Assembly: GCF_023264675.1 (NCBI RefSeq)
Contig: NZ_JAHFVG010000001.1
Span: 248,001 to 312,000, forward strand
Origin: Rhodococcus sp. (in: high G+C Gram-positive bacteria)
GTDB taxonomy: Bacteria; Actinomycetota; Actinomycetes; Mycobacteriales; Mycobacteriaceae
Direction: 5' to 3'
DNA: 64,000 bases
Shown: positions 46,254 to 54,600 of the stretch, piece by piece
Layout of the letters: each line of letters opens with the position of its first letter
How positions within the stretch are numbered: the first letter of the stretch is position 1
The notes under the pieces: generated by a model
Seen by the model: the letters and a program-made list of their open reading frames with translations, nothing else
Database searches by the model: none
What the model was told of the DNA's origin: nothing
Program-made: the position numbers and the translations under genes

Positions 46254-47135
46254 GTGAATGCCGGACGCTTCGCCCCTAGCCCCTCGGGCGATCTGCACAT
46301 CGGCAACCTGCGCACCGCACTGCTCGCGTGGCTTTTCGCGCGGTCGACCGGTCGCAGATTCCTGTTGCGCGTCGAGGACCTCGACCGGGTCAAAGCGGGC
46401 GCCGAATCCAAGCAACTCGCCGACCTTGCGGCGATCGGCCTCGACTGGGACGGGCCCGTCGTCCGTCAGTCGGAACGCACCTCCCTGTACGACGACGCCA
46501 TCGCTCGCCTCACCGCCGCCGGCATGACCTACGAGTGCTTCTGTACCCGTCGGGAAATTCTCGAAGCGGCATCGGCCCCGCACGCGCCGGACGGCGCCTA
46601 CCCCGGTACGTGCCGCGTTCTCACCGCGTCGGACAGGGCGTCGAAAACCAGACCACCGGCGTTGAGGCTCAAGGCCGACGTCACCGATTTCTCGATCGAC
46701 GACGCGACCCTCGGACAGTTCCACGGCCAGGTCGACGATTTCGTTCTGCGCCGCGCCGACGGGGTGCCCGCCTACAACCTCGCGGTAGTGGTCGACGACG
46801 GCGAGCAGGGTATCGATCAAGTAGTGCGCGGTGACGATCTGCTCTCCTCATCACCCCGGCAGGCGTACCTGGCGTCGCTGCTCGAACTATCCGCTCCGAC
46901 CTACGCTCACGTGCCGCTGGCGCTGAACGCTCACGGCGCGCGGCTGGCCAAACGTGACGGTGCCGTCACGCTCGCCGATCAGGCAGCGCTGGGCCTCGGC
47001 CCGCTCGACGTGCTGGACATGCTGGCACGCTCCCTCGGACTTGCGGTGGCAGGCGAGCGTGTCACCGTCACCGACCTCCTGGCCCGATGGGACCCAACCC
47101 TCCTGCCGAACACACCCTGGATCTTCGAGACATAA
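46254..47135 (+). CDS. gluQ: Glutamyl-Q tRNA(Asp) synthetase
   Basis: This 293-residue GluRS catalytic-domain paralogue lacks an anticodon-binding domain. The HIGH-like motif is SPSGDLHIGNLRTAL (about 9-23) and the KMSKS-like motif is RLAKRDGA. The zinc site of E. coli GluQRS is kept as C-F-C, then Tyr and Cys in AYPGTC. It attaches glutamate to the cyclopentenediol of queuosine at position 34 of tRNA-Asp. That requires queuosine in the cell, and a queuosine-precursor transporter follows and Tgt lies 10 kb away. GTG 46254 is the start. Confidence 0.92.
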   Translation: MNAGRFAPSPSGDLHIGNLRTALLAWLFARSTGRRFLLRVEDLDRVKAGAESKQLADLAAIGLDWDGPVVRQSERTSLYDDAIARLTAAGMTYECFCTRREILEAASAPHAPDGAYPGTCRVLTASDRASKTRPPALRLKADVTDFSIDDATLGQFHGQVDDFVLRRADGVPAYNLAVVVDDGEQGIDQVVRGDDLLSSSPRQAYLASLLELSAPTYAHVPLALNAHGARLAKRDGAVTLADQAALGLGPLDVLDMLARSLGLAVAGERVTVTDLLARWDPTLLPNTPWIFET

Positions 47136-47151
47136 CGGACAACCAGCCGCA

Positions 47152-47243
47152 ATTCCGCAGGCTCCACTCCTGACTTCCACGGGTCATTCCGCAGGCTCCA
47201 CTCCTGACTTCCACGGGTCATTCCGCAGGCTCCACTCCTGACC
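47152..47243. repeat. 34-bp tandem direct repeat array, noncoding
   Basis: Two full copies and one partial copy of a 34-base unit are identical. Each starts ATTCCGCAGGCTCCACTCCT and continues to GACTTCCACGGGTC, at 47152-47185, 47186-47219 and 47220 to about 47243. The array fills most of the gap between gluQ and yhhQ. A close relative of the unit, 33 bases long, is translated at the start of the monooxygenase gene at 49884. Confidence 0.9.
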
Positions 47244-47273
47244 GATTCGGACCTGGGGTTTCACCGTGTTTGG

Positions 47274-48023
47274 ATGAAGCACGTGACAGCTCAGAATTCC
47301 GACGACAAACCCGATGCCGTAGCGCAGTTCGCGCACGTGAGCCGTGGTTACTATCCGACTATCGTTGCCCTCTTCGCGGCGACCCTGATCATCTCGAATG
47401 TGACGGCGAGCAAGGGCGTCGCATTCTTCGGTGGGAGCGACGTCTTCCTCGGCCCGTTCCAGGTGCTGCCGATCAATACCGACGGCGCGTTCTTCCTGTT
47501 CCCCCTTGCCTACATTCTCGGCGACGTCCTCAGCGAGGTGTACGGCTTCAAGGCGACGCGACGAGCCATCTACCTGGGCTTCGGCTCGATCATTCTGGCG
47601 GCGGTGTGCTTCTGGATAGCCATCGAACTCCCTGCCGCCAGCTTCTACGAGAATCAGGATTCACTGGAAGCTGTCGTCGGAGTCGTTCCGCGACTGGTCA
47701 TCGCCGGTCTCGCGGGCTATGTCGTCGGGCAGCTCTTGAATTCGTTGGTCCTGGTTGCCATCAAGGAGCGCACCAAAGAGAAGCATCTCTGGGCGCGTCT
47801 GATCGGCTCGACCATCGTCGGCGAGTTCTTCGACACGCTGATCTTCTGCTCCATCGCAGCCGGCGTCATCGGCATCACGACGTGGGAAGACTTCATCAAC
47901 TACGTCATCGTCGGCTTCATCTGGAAGACGCTCGCCGAGATCCTGGTCATGCCCATCACCTACCGAGTCATCGCCTACATCAAGAAGCGCGAGCCGACCT
48001 ACCAGGAGTCCGTCTCCGTCTGA
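47274..48023 (+). CDS. yhhQ: Queuosine precursor transporter (YhhQ/VUT family)
   Basis: This 249-residue protein has about six membrane segments and the family features SNVTASKGVAFFGG, FLFPLAYILGDVLSEVYG (about 76-93) and EFFDTLIFCSIAA (about 183-195). E. coli YhhQ imports preQ0 and preQ1, and related proteins take up queuine. The gene follows gluQ in the same direction, consistent with a salvage role. GTG 47283 is an alternative start. A strong terminator follows. Confidence 0.92.
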   Translation: MKHVTAQNSDDKPDAVAQFAHVSRGYYPTIVALFAATLIISNVTASKGVAFFGGSDVFLGPFQVLPINTDGAFFLFPLAYILGDVLSEVYGFKATRRAIYLGFGSIILAAVCFWIAIELPAASFYENQDSLEAVVGVVPRLVIAGLAGYVVGQLLNSLVLVAIKERTKEKHLWARLIGSTIVGEFFDTLIFCSIAAGVIGITTWEDFINYVIVGFIWKTLAEILVMPITYRVIAYIKKREPTYQESVSV

Positions 48024-48038
48024 CGCCTCCTTCCTCGC

Positions 48039-48071
48039 AGGGCCCGATCGCACCGCGGTCGGGCCCTTTTT
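48039..48071 (+). terminator. Intrinsic terminator after yhhQ
   Basis: The stem AGGGCCCGA pairs with TCGGGCCCT around an 11-base loop and is followed by TTTT. It lies 15 bases after the yhhQ stop. Confidence 0.88.
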
Positions 48072-48128
48072 GATCCCGCTGCCAATTGAGCCATTGACAA
48101 ATGGCACGTTCAGCATGAGTCTAATTAC

Positions 48129-48965
48129 ATGACTCCGTCCCACAACGCCCGCGCCGTGGTCACCGGCGCTGGAAGCGGCATCGGCCGCGCCTTCGCCCTG
48201 GAACTCGCCAAGAGAAACGGCGAAGTGATCTGCGCCGACATCTCACTGCCTCGCGCCGAGGAAACCGTCGCACTGATCGCCGCGCTCGGCGGCACCGCAC
48301 ATGCCGTGGTCTGCGACGTCGCCCGCCGTGAGCAGGTCGAGGATCTCGCCCTGTTCGCCGAACTCACCTTCGGTCGAGCACCGACGCTCGTCATCAACAA
48401 CGCGGGGGTCGGGATCGGCGGAACCCCGGTCGGCGAGATCGGGTTCGACGACTGGAACTGGGCGCTCGGGATCAACCTCTGGGGCGTCATCCACGGGTGC
48501 GAGATCTTTGCACCAGCCATGAAGGCAGCGGGCGAAGGTGGCTTCATCAACGTCGCCTCGGCGGCTGGTTTCGGTGCCGCGCCGCTGATGGCGCCGTACA
48601 ACGTCGGCAAAGCAGGCGTGATGTCACTGTCGGAGACAATGGCCGCCGAACTGTCGGGCACCGGCGTGCGCGTCACCGTTCTGTGCCCCACGTTCGTCAA
48701 GACCAACGTGGCAGTCGACGGTCGCATCACCGCCGCCGGCACCAAGATTGCCGACAAGCTCATGCAGGCAACGGGATTCACCGCCGACAAGGTCGCAATC
48801 GACGCGCTCGACAAATACGACCGCGGACGTCTCTACGTCGTGCCGCAGATCGACGCCAAGGTCCTCTGGCGCCTCAAACGAATCGCACCGGCCCTCTACA
48901 CCCGAGCCCTCGGCCTACTGGGACGGTTCGCACCGCAGGAAACTACCGAAAAAGCAGGAGTCTGA
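48129..48965 (+). CDS. SDR-family oxidoreductase
   Basis: This 278-residue short-chain dehydrogenase has TGAGSGIGRAFA (about 12-23), NNAGVG, catalytic Ser in NVASAAG and YNVGKAG for Tyr/Lys. The C-terminal extension (about 225-278) is hydrophobic and basic, as in mycobacterial SadH-type enzymes. It probably oxidises or reduces an acyl-derived alcohol or ketone. It starts an operon with the ferritin-like and monooxygenase genes, with gaps of 1 base and a 4-base overlap. Confidence 0.88.
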   Translation: MTPSHNARAVVTGAGSGIGRAFALELAKRNGEVICADISLPRAEETVALIAALGGTAHAVVCDVARREQVEDLALFAELTFGRAPTLVINNAGVGIGGTPVGEIGFDDWNWALGINLWGVIHGCEIFAPAMKAAGEGGFINVASAAGFGAAPLMAPYNVGKAGVMSLSETMAAELSGTGVRVTVLCPTFVKTNVAVDGRITAAGTKIADKLMQATGFTADKVAIDALDKYDRGRLYVVPQIDAKVLWRLKRIAPALYTRALGLLGRFAPQETTEKAGV

Positions 48966-48966
48966 C

Positions 48967-49887
48967 ATGTCGTTCGATTTCGAGCAGATGCTCGACAAGA
49001 TCAAGGAAAAGCAGTGGGCTCTGGCCGACATCGACTGGGATGCACCGGGAGCGGAGACCATCAGCCCCGAACTGTGGACCAAACTGAAGCCTTTCATGTC
49101 CGATTTGATGTGGATCGAGAACGTCGGCGCTCGCGGATTCGCCGCCATGGCGACGAAGGCACCGACGGACACTCTGAAGGAGATCTACACGTACTTCCAC
49201 GCCGAGGAACAGAAGCACGCCAACGCCGAACTCGCGCTGATGCGCCGCTGGGGCATGCTCGACGGTGACGAGATTCCGCAGCCCAACGTCAACGTCAAAC
49301 TCATCATCGACTGGCTCGACAAATACTCCGATCAGACGTCACTCGCCGTGCTCGGCACCGTCATCCCGATGCTCGAAGTCGCCCTCGACGGGGCGCTGGT
49401 GAAATTCATCGTCGACGAGATCGACGATCCGGTCTGCCAGGAAGTCTTCAAGAAGATCAACTCCGACGAATCGCGCCACCTCGCAGTCGATTTCCAGGTG
49501 ATCGAGCTTCTGGGCCATGCGAAGATGCGCAAGATTCTGGTGGAGACCGTCGGAGCCTGGATGAATCCGTCGCTCATCATCGGGACACTCCGCTACATTC
49601 CATTGCTGAACAAGATGCGCGACAACATCGTTGCAATGGGCGTCGACGAAGAGCGCCTCTACAGCGCGATGGGAAGATTCAAGAAAGTCGGCGAGAGAAG
49701 CGAATTCCCGAAGCGGCTACCGATGTACCGGTTCATCAGCTGGCATGCAGGCGTCGTCATCAACCGCGCGCATCCGTACCACAAGTTCGCAGATTCACTC
49801 GTGCGCATCACGGCCAACTACCCGAAGCGCCTCCTCCGGCCTCAGCCGACCTGGTCCAAGGAACTCACCTACGAGCCCGTCGCATGA
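48967..49887 (+). CDS. Ferritin-like di-iron family protein
   Basis: This 306-residue helical protein has metal-ligand motifs of ferritin-like oxygenases: EEQKHANAE (about 80-88) and DESRHLAVD (about 171-179), with a further Glu near residue 49 (MWIENVG). It probably holds a di-iron centre. It starts one base after the SDR stop and its stop overlaps the monooxygenase start (ATGA). An oxygenase or oxidase step shared with its neighbours is plausible; the substrate is unknown. Confidence 0.8.
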   Translation: MSFDFEQMLDKIKEKQWALADIDWDAPGAETISPELWTKLKPFMSDLMWIENVGARGFAAMATKAPTDTLKEIYTYFHAEEQKHANAELALMRRWGMLDGDEIPQPNVNVKLIIDWLDKYSDQTSLAVLGTVIPMLEVALDGALVKFIVDEIDDPVCQEVFKKINSDESRHLAVDFQVIELLGHAKMRKILVETVGAWMNPSLIIGTLRYIPLLNKMRDNIVAMGVDEERLYSAMGRFKKVGERSEFPKRLPMYRFISWHAGVVINRAHPYHKFADSLVRITANYPKRLLRPQPTWSKELTYEPVA

Positions 49888-51470
49888 CCGAGCAAATCCC
49901 GACTTCTGGGTCATTCCCGCAGGCTCCACTCCCGCCATCTGGGTCGTTCCCGCAGGCTCCACTCCCGCTATCGGTAGCCATCATCGGCGGCGGCTTCGCC
50001 GGAATCGGATCTGCAATCAGGTTGAAGCAGAAACGCATTCACAGCTTTGCCATCTTCGAGCGCGGTACCGCGGTCGGCGGCACGTGGCGAGACAACACCT
50101 ACCCCGGCGCAGCCTGCGACATTCCGTCGAGGTTGTACTCGTACAGCTTCGCCCCCAACCCGGACTGGTCGCACACGTACTCGGGTAGCGCGGAAATCCT
50201 CGGCTACATCGACCGCATGGTCGACGATTTCGGCTTGCGTCCTTACCTACGCTTCGGCCACAACGTGACCGGCGTCGACTGGGACGATGCGACGTCACTG
50301 TGGGAGATTTCGTTCGACGGCAAGCCGTCGGTACAGGCCAGGTCCGTCGTCATGGCGTCGGGACCTCTGGCTAACGTGAGCTTTCCGGCCATACGCGGGC
50401 TCGAGACCTACGAGGGTCACAAGATCCATAGTGCCCGGTGGGATCACGACTACGATTTCGCCGGCAAGAAGGTCGCCGTCGTCGGCACCGGTGCATCGGG
50501 CGTGCAGATCGTGCCCGAGCTGGTGAAAGTTGCCAAGTCGGTCAAAGTCTTTCAACGAACTCCGGGATGGGCACTGCCGCGCACGAACTTCACGACGAGG
50601 CAGTCGACCAAGGACATCTACCGACGGTTTCCGGCGACTCAGACACTCGCGCGCAAGGCGTGGTTCTGGGGACACGAGTCCGTCGCCCTCGGTGTGGTGT
50701 GGAATTCACCGCTCACGCGTGTCGTCGAAGCCGTCGGCAAACTGCACCTGCGCCGCCAAGTCAAAGACCCGTGGTTACGACGCCAGCTCACCCCTGATTT
50801 TCGGGCCGGTTGCAAGCGTCTACTGATGACGAGCGAGTTCTACCCGTCGCTCCAGAAGGACAACTGCACGCTGGTGACGTGGCCGATCGCACGATTGGCT
50901 CCCAAGGGAATTCGCACGGTCGAAGGCATCGAACATCAGGCCGACGTCATTGTGTTCGCGACGGGATTCGACGTCTCGAAGACGGGCACGCCGGTGCCGA
51001 TCACGGGCCGAGGCGGACGGGTTCTCGCCGACGAGTGGTCGACGGGGGCGAAGGCGTACAAGTCCGTCGCCGTATCCGGTTACCCGAACATGTACTTCAC
51101 GTTCGGTCCGAACTCCGGTCCCGGCCACAGTTCGGCGCTGGTCTACATGGAGGCGCAGATCGACTATCTCGTCGAGGCGATCTCCTATGCGCTGGCCCGG
51201 GATGCCGTTCTCGACGTCAGGGAGGACCGGCAGCGGGAGTACAACACCGACCTGCAGAAGCGTCTTCAGAAGACGACGTGGAACTCCGGGTGTTCGAGCT
51301 GGTACCTCACCGAGGACGGCTTCAACGCCACGATGTTCCCCGGCTTCGCCACTCAGTACGTCGGGCAGCTCGACTCGGTGGATTACGACGACTATTCCGT
51401 GACTGGTTTCCGCACGCCCGCAACGGTTTCCAACGCCACGGCGGACGCATCGGCAGATACACCAGTGTGA
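49884..51470 (+). CDS. Baeyer-Villiger-type flavin monooxygenase with repeat-derived N-terminus
   Basis: This 528-residue enzyme has the FAD motif IIGGGFAGIGSA (33-44) and the Baeyer-Villiger fingerprint YEGHKIHSARWD (176-187) followed by the NADPH motif VVGTGASGVQ. It is similar in kind to MymA/EthA of mycobacteria and converts ketones to esters or oxidises sulfur/nitrogen. Residues 8-29 are two 11-residue repeats (SGSFPQAPLPP and SGSFPQAPLPL) encoded by a DNA repeat related to the array at 47152. No start codon exists between the repeats and the FAD motif. The ATG is coupled to the ferritin-like gene, so the repeats are translated. Confidence 0.9.
   Translation: MTEQIPTSGSFPQAPLPPSGSFPQAPLPLSVAIIGGGFAGIGSAIRLKQKRIHSFAIFERGTAVGGTWRDNTYPGAACDIPSRLYSYSFAPNPDWSHTYSGSAEILGYIDRMVDDFGLRPYLRFGHNVTGVDWDDATSLWEISFDGKPSVQARSVVMASGPLANVSFPAIRGLETYEGHKIHSARWDHDYDFAGKKVAVVGTGASGVQIVPELVKVAKSVKVFQRTPGWALPRTNFTTRQSTKDIYRRFPATQTLARKAWFWGHESVALGVVWNSPLTRVVEAVGKLHLRRQVKDPWLRRQLTPDFRAGCKRLLMTSEFYPSLQKDNCTLVTWPIARLAPKGIRTVEGIEHQADVIVFATGFDVSKTGTPVPITGRGGRVLADEWSTGAKAYKSVAVSGYPNMYFTFGPNSGPGHSSALVYMEAQIDYLVEAISYALARDAVLDVREDRQREYNTDLQKRLQKTTWNSGCSSWYLTEDGFNATMFPGFATQYVGQLDSVDYDDYSVTGFRTPATVSNATADASADTPV
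49905..49970 (+). repeat. In-frame 33-bp tandem repeat inside the monooxygenase gene
   Basis: Two units of 33 bases (TCTGGGTCATTCCCGCAGGC and on to CTCCACTCCCGCC) differ at few bases. Relative to the noncoding 34-bp unit they share GGGTCATTCC(C)GCAGG and CTCCACTCC, differing by small indels that restore a multiple of three. Confidence 0.85.
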
Positions 51471-51747
51471 GAGCGGCGGGCGACGTCGACCAGCTGAAAC
51501 GGTAGGACGAAGGTACCGGTCATCGAGCGAGGGTCGAACAGAATTCTTCGGTCTCGGGCTGCACGACGATAGTGCTACGAGACCGCCGAGTGCGAAATCG
51601 TCTTTCCAGCCCCACCCTGCTCGTGCTCGGTGGGGGTGGGACCGGCGGTTCCCTACGAAGTGACAGTGTCGGTCTTCGCTCCGCCGGAACGTCCGGCCGA
51701 GAGACCGGCTCACCCGAGCTCGATCAATTCGTTGCAGTTGGGCACGC
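51471..51747. other. Gap with a possible terminator
   Basis: No gene was recognised between the monooxygenase and the convergent DUF4203-like gene. A weak hairpin CCCCACC-N12-GGTGGGG lies near 51608-51636 and might end the operon. Confidence 0.35.
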
Positions 51748-52344
51748 CTAGTTCGACTTCGCTGACCGATCGCCCCCCAACCGCACATCGACACCCAACT
51801 TCTCGGCGAACAGGTGGCGTTGCACTATCCAGCCCGCCACGGCCAAGGCGATCCATGCAGCGGTCGACGTGACCTGCTCCCACCCGGCTTCGGGGTTGCG
51901 GAGGAAGTCGAGCCACGCGGCCATCCGGCCGACGCCGTCGACCATCATGCTCGCGCCTCCTATCGAAGTGAGCCACAACAATGCTCGGGCTCGATACTTG
52001 TCCGCGAGAAACGCGGAGGCGACACCGAGAGCGAGAACGACGATTGCGCTCATGGCCCAATTTCTGTCCCCCGGCTGAAGAACATCCGCGATCCGCGCGC
52101 CTGCCACTGCGCCGGCAAGACCGCCGATCACGTAGGCAGACAGCTTGAAGACCAGTGTGGTCACAACCCAGGACGCAACCGCCCCGACGAGACCGAACAG
52201 GAACAGCACCGTGAGCGACGGTTCGAACAGGTCGGCGACGAGCCAACCCAGGCCGAATCCAGCGGCCAACACAGCGAGATGCAGCGAACGGATCCCGTAG
52301 AAGCACAACAACGCTCCAACCAGCAACACCACTATTCCGCTCAT
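51748..52344 (-). CDS. DUF4203/TM198-like membrane protein
   Basis: This 198-residue protein has about seven hydrophobic segments and begins MSGIVVLLVGALLCFYGIRSL, a pattern of the DUF4203 (TM7S3/TM198-like) family with repeated Gly-rich helices (AGFGLGWLVADL, IGGLAGAVAGARIA). The function is unknown. It lies 32 bases downstream of the alkyl sulfatase on the same strand. Confidence 0.7.
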   Translation of the reverse strand: MSGIVVLLVGALLCFYGIRSLHLAVLAAGFGLGWLVADLFEPSLTVLFLFGLVGAVASWVVTTLVFKLSAYVIGGLAGAVAGARIADVLQPGDRNWAMSAIVVLALGVASAFLADKYRARALLWLTSIGGASMMVDGVGRMAAWLDFLRNPEAGWEQVTSTAAWIALAVAGWIVQRHLFAEKLGVDVRLGGDRSAKSN

Positions 52345-52376
52345 GTTCGCCCTCGTCTCGGATCGATGTGCGCATT

Positions 52377-54272
52377 TCAGTCGGGTGTGACGATCGAGAA
52401 GTTGTCGTCCCCAGGGTCCAACACCGCTTCCAAACGAGCCAGCGCCTCTGTGTCACCACTCGATTCGATTCCAGCGCCGGCCAATGCAGCGGAAGAGAAG
52501 TCACCGAGCGCAATCATTGGCAGCGTCCTCGTCGTCGCGGTCAGCGCTGCATCGGCATCGTCTTGTTGATGCGCATTGCTGTAGGTGAGGACGCCGTTGC
52601 TCAGCGAGAGGCGAAAGCGGAGGTCAGTGTCGGAAATCAGGATGTCGATCGACAGTTTCTCGTTCCACGCGCGCGGGCCGTCGATTTGAATGGCCAAGGC
52701 ATCGAAAACCATCTCCGGAGTCAATTGCGCAACTACATCCGGTGCTGCGGTCTTCGTCGGTGTACCGAACTTGCTGTCGCGCAGTTCCTTCGCCCCGGAC
52801 AGATAGAAGTTTCGCCACGGGCCGTTCTCCGACCCGTACGCCAATTGTTCGTAGGTGTCGGCGAGCAGATCCTGTGCTGCCGCGTGATCAGGCTCGGCGA
52901 ACACGACATGGTTGACGACCTGAGCGACCCATCGAAAGTCACCGGCCTCGAAGGAACTGCGTGCCTTCTCGACCACGGCATCCGCGCCACCCATGAATTC
53001 CACGTATCGCGTGGCCTGTTCGACTGGCGGATGCGGCCACAGAGTGGCCGGGTTGCCGTCGAACCATCCGATGTATCGCTGGTAGATGGCCTTGACGTTA
53101 TGACTGACCGACCCGTAGTAACCACGCGCGGACCACGCATTTTCCAGCGCGGGCGGTAGTTCTATTTCCTCGGCAATCTCGTCGCCCGTCATACCCTTGT
53201 TGATCATGCGCAATGTCTGATCGTGAACGTACGCATACAGATCCCGCTGTGTGGTCAGAAATTCGACTGCGCGCTCGCGCCCCCATGTGGGCCAGTGGTG
53301 CGAGGCGAATACGACGTCGAGATCGTCTCCGAACAACGCGATGGTCTCCGACAAGTAGCTCGCCCAGCCGTGCGGGTCACGGACGACTGCGCCACGGAGC
53401 GTGAGCAGATTGTGGAACGTATGCGTCGCGTCCTCCGCCGCACACAATGCTTTGAAGTCCGGAAAGTACAGAAGCATTTCCGAAGGCGCCTCGGTGTCCG
53501 GTGCCATCTGGAAGACAATCCGCACTCCGTCGACCACTGCGTCCTGACCGGTCGTCGTGACGATGTCGGTCGGGGGAATCAACGTGACCTGGCCGGTCGA
53601 CGTCGTCTGCCCGAGGCCGGCGCCAACTTGCTCTTCCGGGCTGCGATCGAGCGCAGCACCGTACATGTAGCCTGCGCGCCGCCCCATTGCCGTTCCAGCA
53701 TAGACATTTTCCGAAACGGCATGTTCGACGAATCCCTCCGGTGCGTAAATCTTCACCCTTCCGGAGTCGACGTCTTCTTGGGAAACATATCCACGTACGC
53801 CGCCGAAGTGGTCGACGTGGCTGTGGGTATAGACGATCGCCTTGACTGGCCTGTCGCCTCGATGCTCGCGGTACAGCGCCAACGCGGCGCGGCCGGTTTC
53901 TTCCGAGAGAAGAGTATCGACCACGACGACGCCCTCGTCGCCCTCGATGAAAGAAGTGTTTGCCAGATCCATCCCTCGAACCTGGTAGATACCCGGGACC
54001 ACCTCGAACAGACCCTCGATGGCCGCGAGCCTGGACTGACGCCACAAACTTGGATTGACGGTCTCGGGCGCATCGCCGGTCAGGAAAGAATAGGTGTCGT
54101 TGTCCCAGACCACCGAACCATTCTCCGCGCGGACTACATTCGGCGTTCGAGCAGCAACGAATCCACGGTTCGCATCGTCGAAATCCTGGGTATCGCCGAA
54201 AGGCAGTGTGCGGAGGAGAGCGCGATGCTGGTCGACGATGGATCGTGTCGCAGGTTTCGGTGAAGGGACCAT
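52377..54272 (-). CDS. Alkyl sulfatase (SdsA1-like metallo-beta-lactamase fold)
   Basis: This 631-residue protein has the metal motif THSHVDHFGG (149-158) and a second metal-site region CAAEDATHTFHN. A dimerisation domain follows, then a C-terminal SCP2-like domain (about 505-631) that binds the alkyl chain. This layout is that of SdsA1/BDS1-type enzymes, which cleave primary alkyl sulfates such as dodecyl sulfate to alcohol and sulfate. Unlike some homologues there is no signal peptide. An alcohol product could feed the oxidative enzymes nearby. Confidence 0.88.
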   Translation of the reverse strand: MVPSPKPATRSIVDQHRALLRTLPFGDTQDFDDANRGFVAARTPNVVRAENGSVVWDNDTYSFLTGDAPETVNPSLWRQSRLAAIEGLFEVVPGIYQVRGMDLANTSFIEGDEGVVVVDTLLSEETGRAALALYREHRGDRPVKAIVYTHSHVDHFGGVRGYVSQEDVDSGRVKIYAPEGFVEHAVSENVYAGTAMGRRAGYMYGAALDRSPEEQVGAGLGQTTSTGQVTLIPPTDIVTTTGQDAVVDGVRIVFQMAPDTEAPSEMLLYFPDFKALCAAEDATHTFHNLLTLRGAVVRDPHGWASYLSETIALFGDDLDVVFASHHWPTWGRERAVEFLTTQRDLYAYVHDQTLRMINKGMTGDEIAEEIELPPALENAWSARGYYGSVSHNVKAIYQRYIGWFDGNPATLWPHPPVEQATRYVEFMGGADAVVEKARSSFEAGDFRWVAQVVNHVVFAEPDHAAAQDLLADTYEQLAYGSENGPWRNFYLSGAKELRDSKFGTPTKTAAPDVVAQLTPEMVFDALAIQIDGPRAWNEKLSIDILISDTDLRFRLSLSNGVLTYSNAHQQDDADAALTATTRTLPMIALGDFSSAALAGAGIESSGDTEALARLEAVLDPGDDNFSIVTPD

Positions 54273-54600
54273 GACACCAAGTGTGTGCGCGCCACACCCC
54301 GCCGTGCTTCATCTCCTGCGGGTGAAGCACAGGTTCGTAGCCAACCTCGATGCGCTCGAAAACCGTCTCGACGACTTCTCTACGGTCGCGAAACCGCCTC
54401 TCTCTCCTCGTTACAGATGTCACTCGAATCTGCGCGCGCATAGTTCGCACAACCGCTCTCATCAGCGAAGGGTGAACTTGTTTCGACAACTAAGTCATAC
54501 GACGGTCGCTTCACGCTTCGCGAGAGTTGTTGCGCCGAAGGGCGTACGTTCGTCCCACCGGAGCCGACCACGGCTGAGCCTCCGAGAAGGAGCCAACAGA
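54273..54600. other. Divergent intergenic region
   Basis: This 328-base gap between the alkyl sulfatase and DUF389 genes holds no recognised gene. A short inverted repeat GTGTG-N7-CACAC lies near 54283-54299, close to the sulfatase start, and could be an operator. No convincing promoter was assigned. Confidence 0.35.

Noticed and set aside
47152..47243. CRISPR-like direct repeats
   Set aside because: The 34-bp units are contiguous with no spacers and there are no cas genes.
47136..47273. preQ1 riboswitch before yhhQ
   Set aside because: The gap is filled by the tandem repeat and I see no H-type pseudoknot with the A-rich tail.
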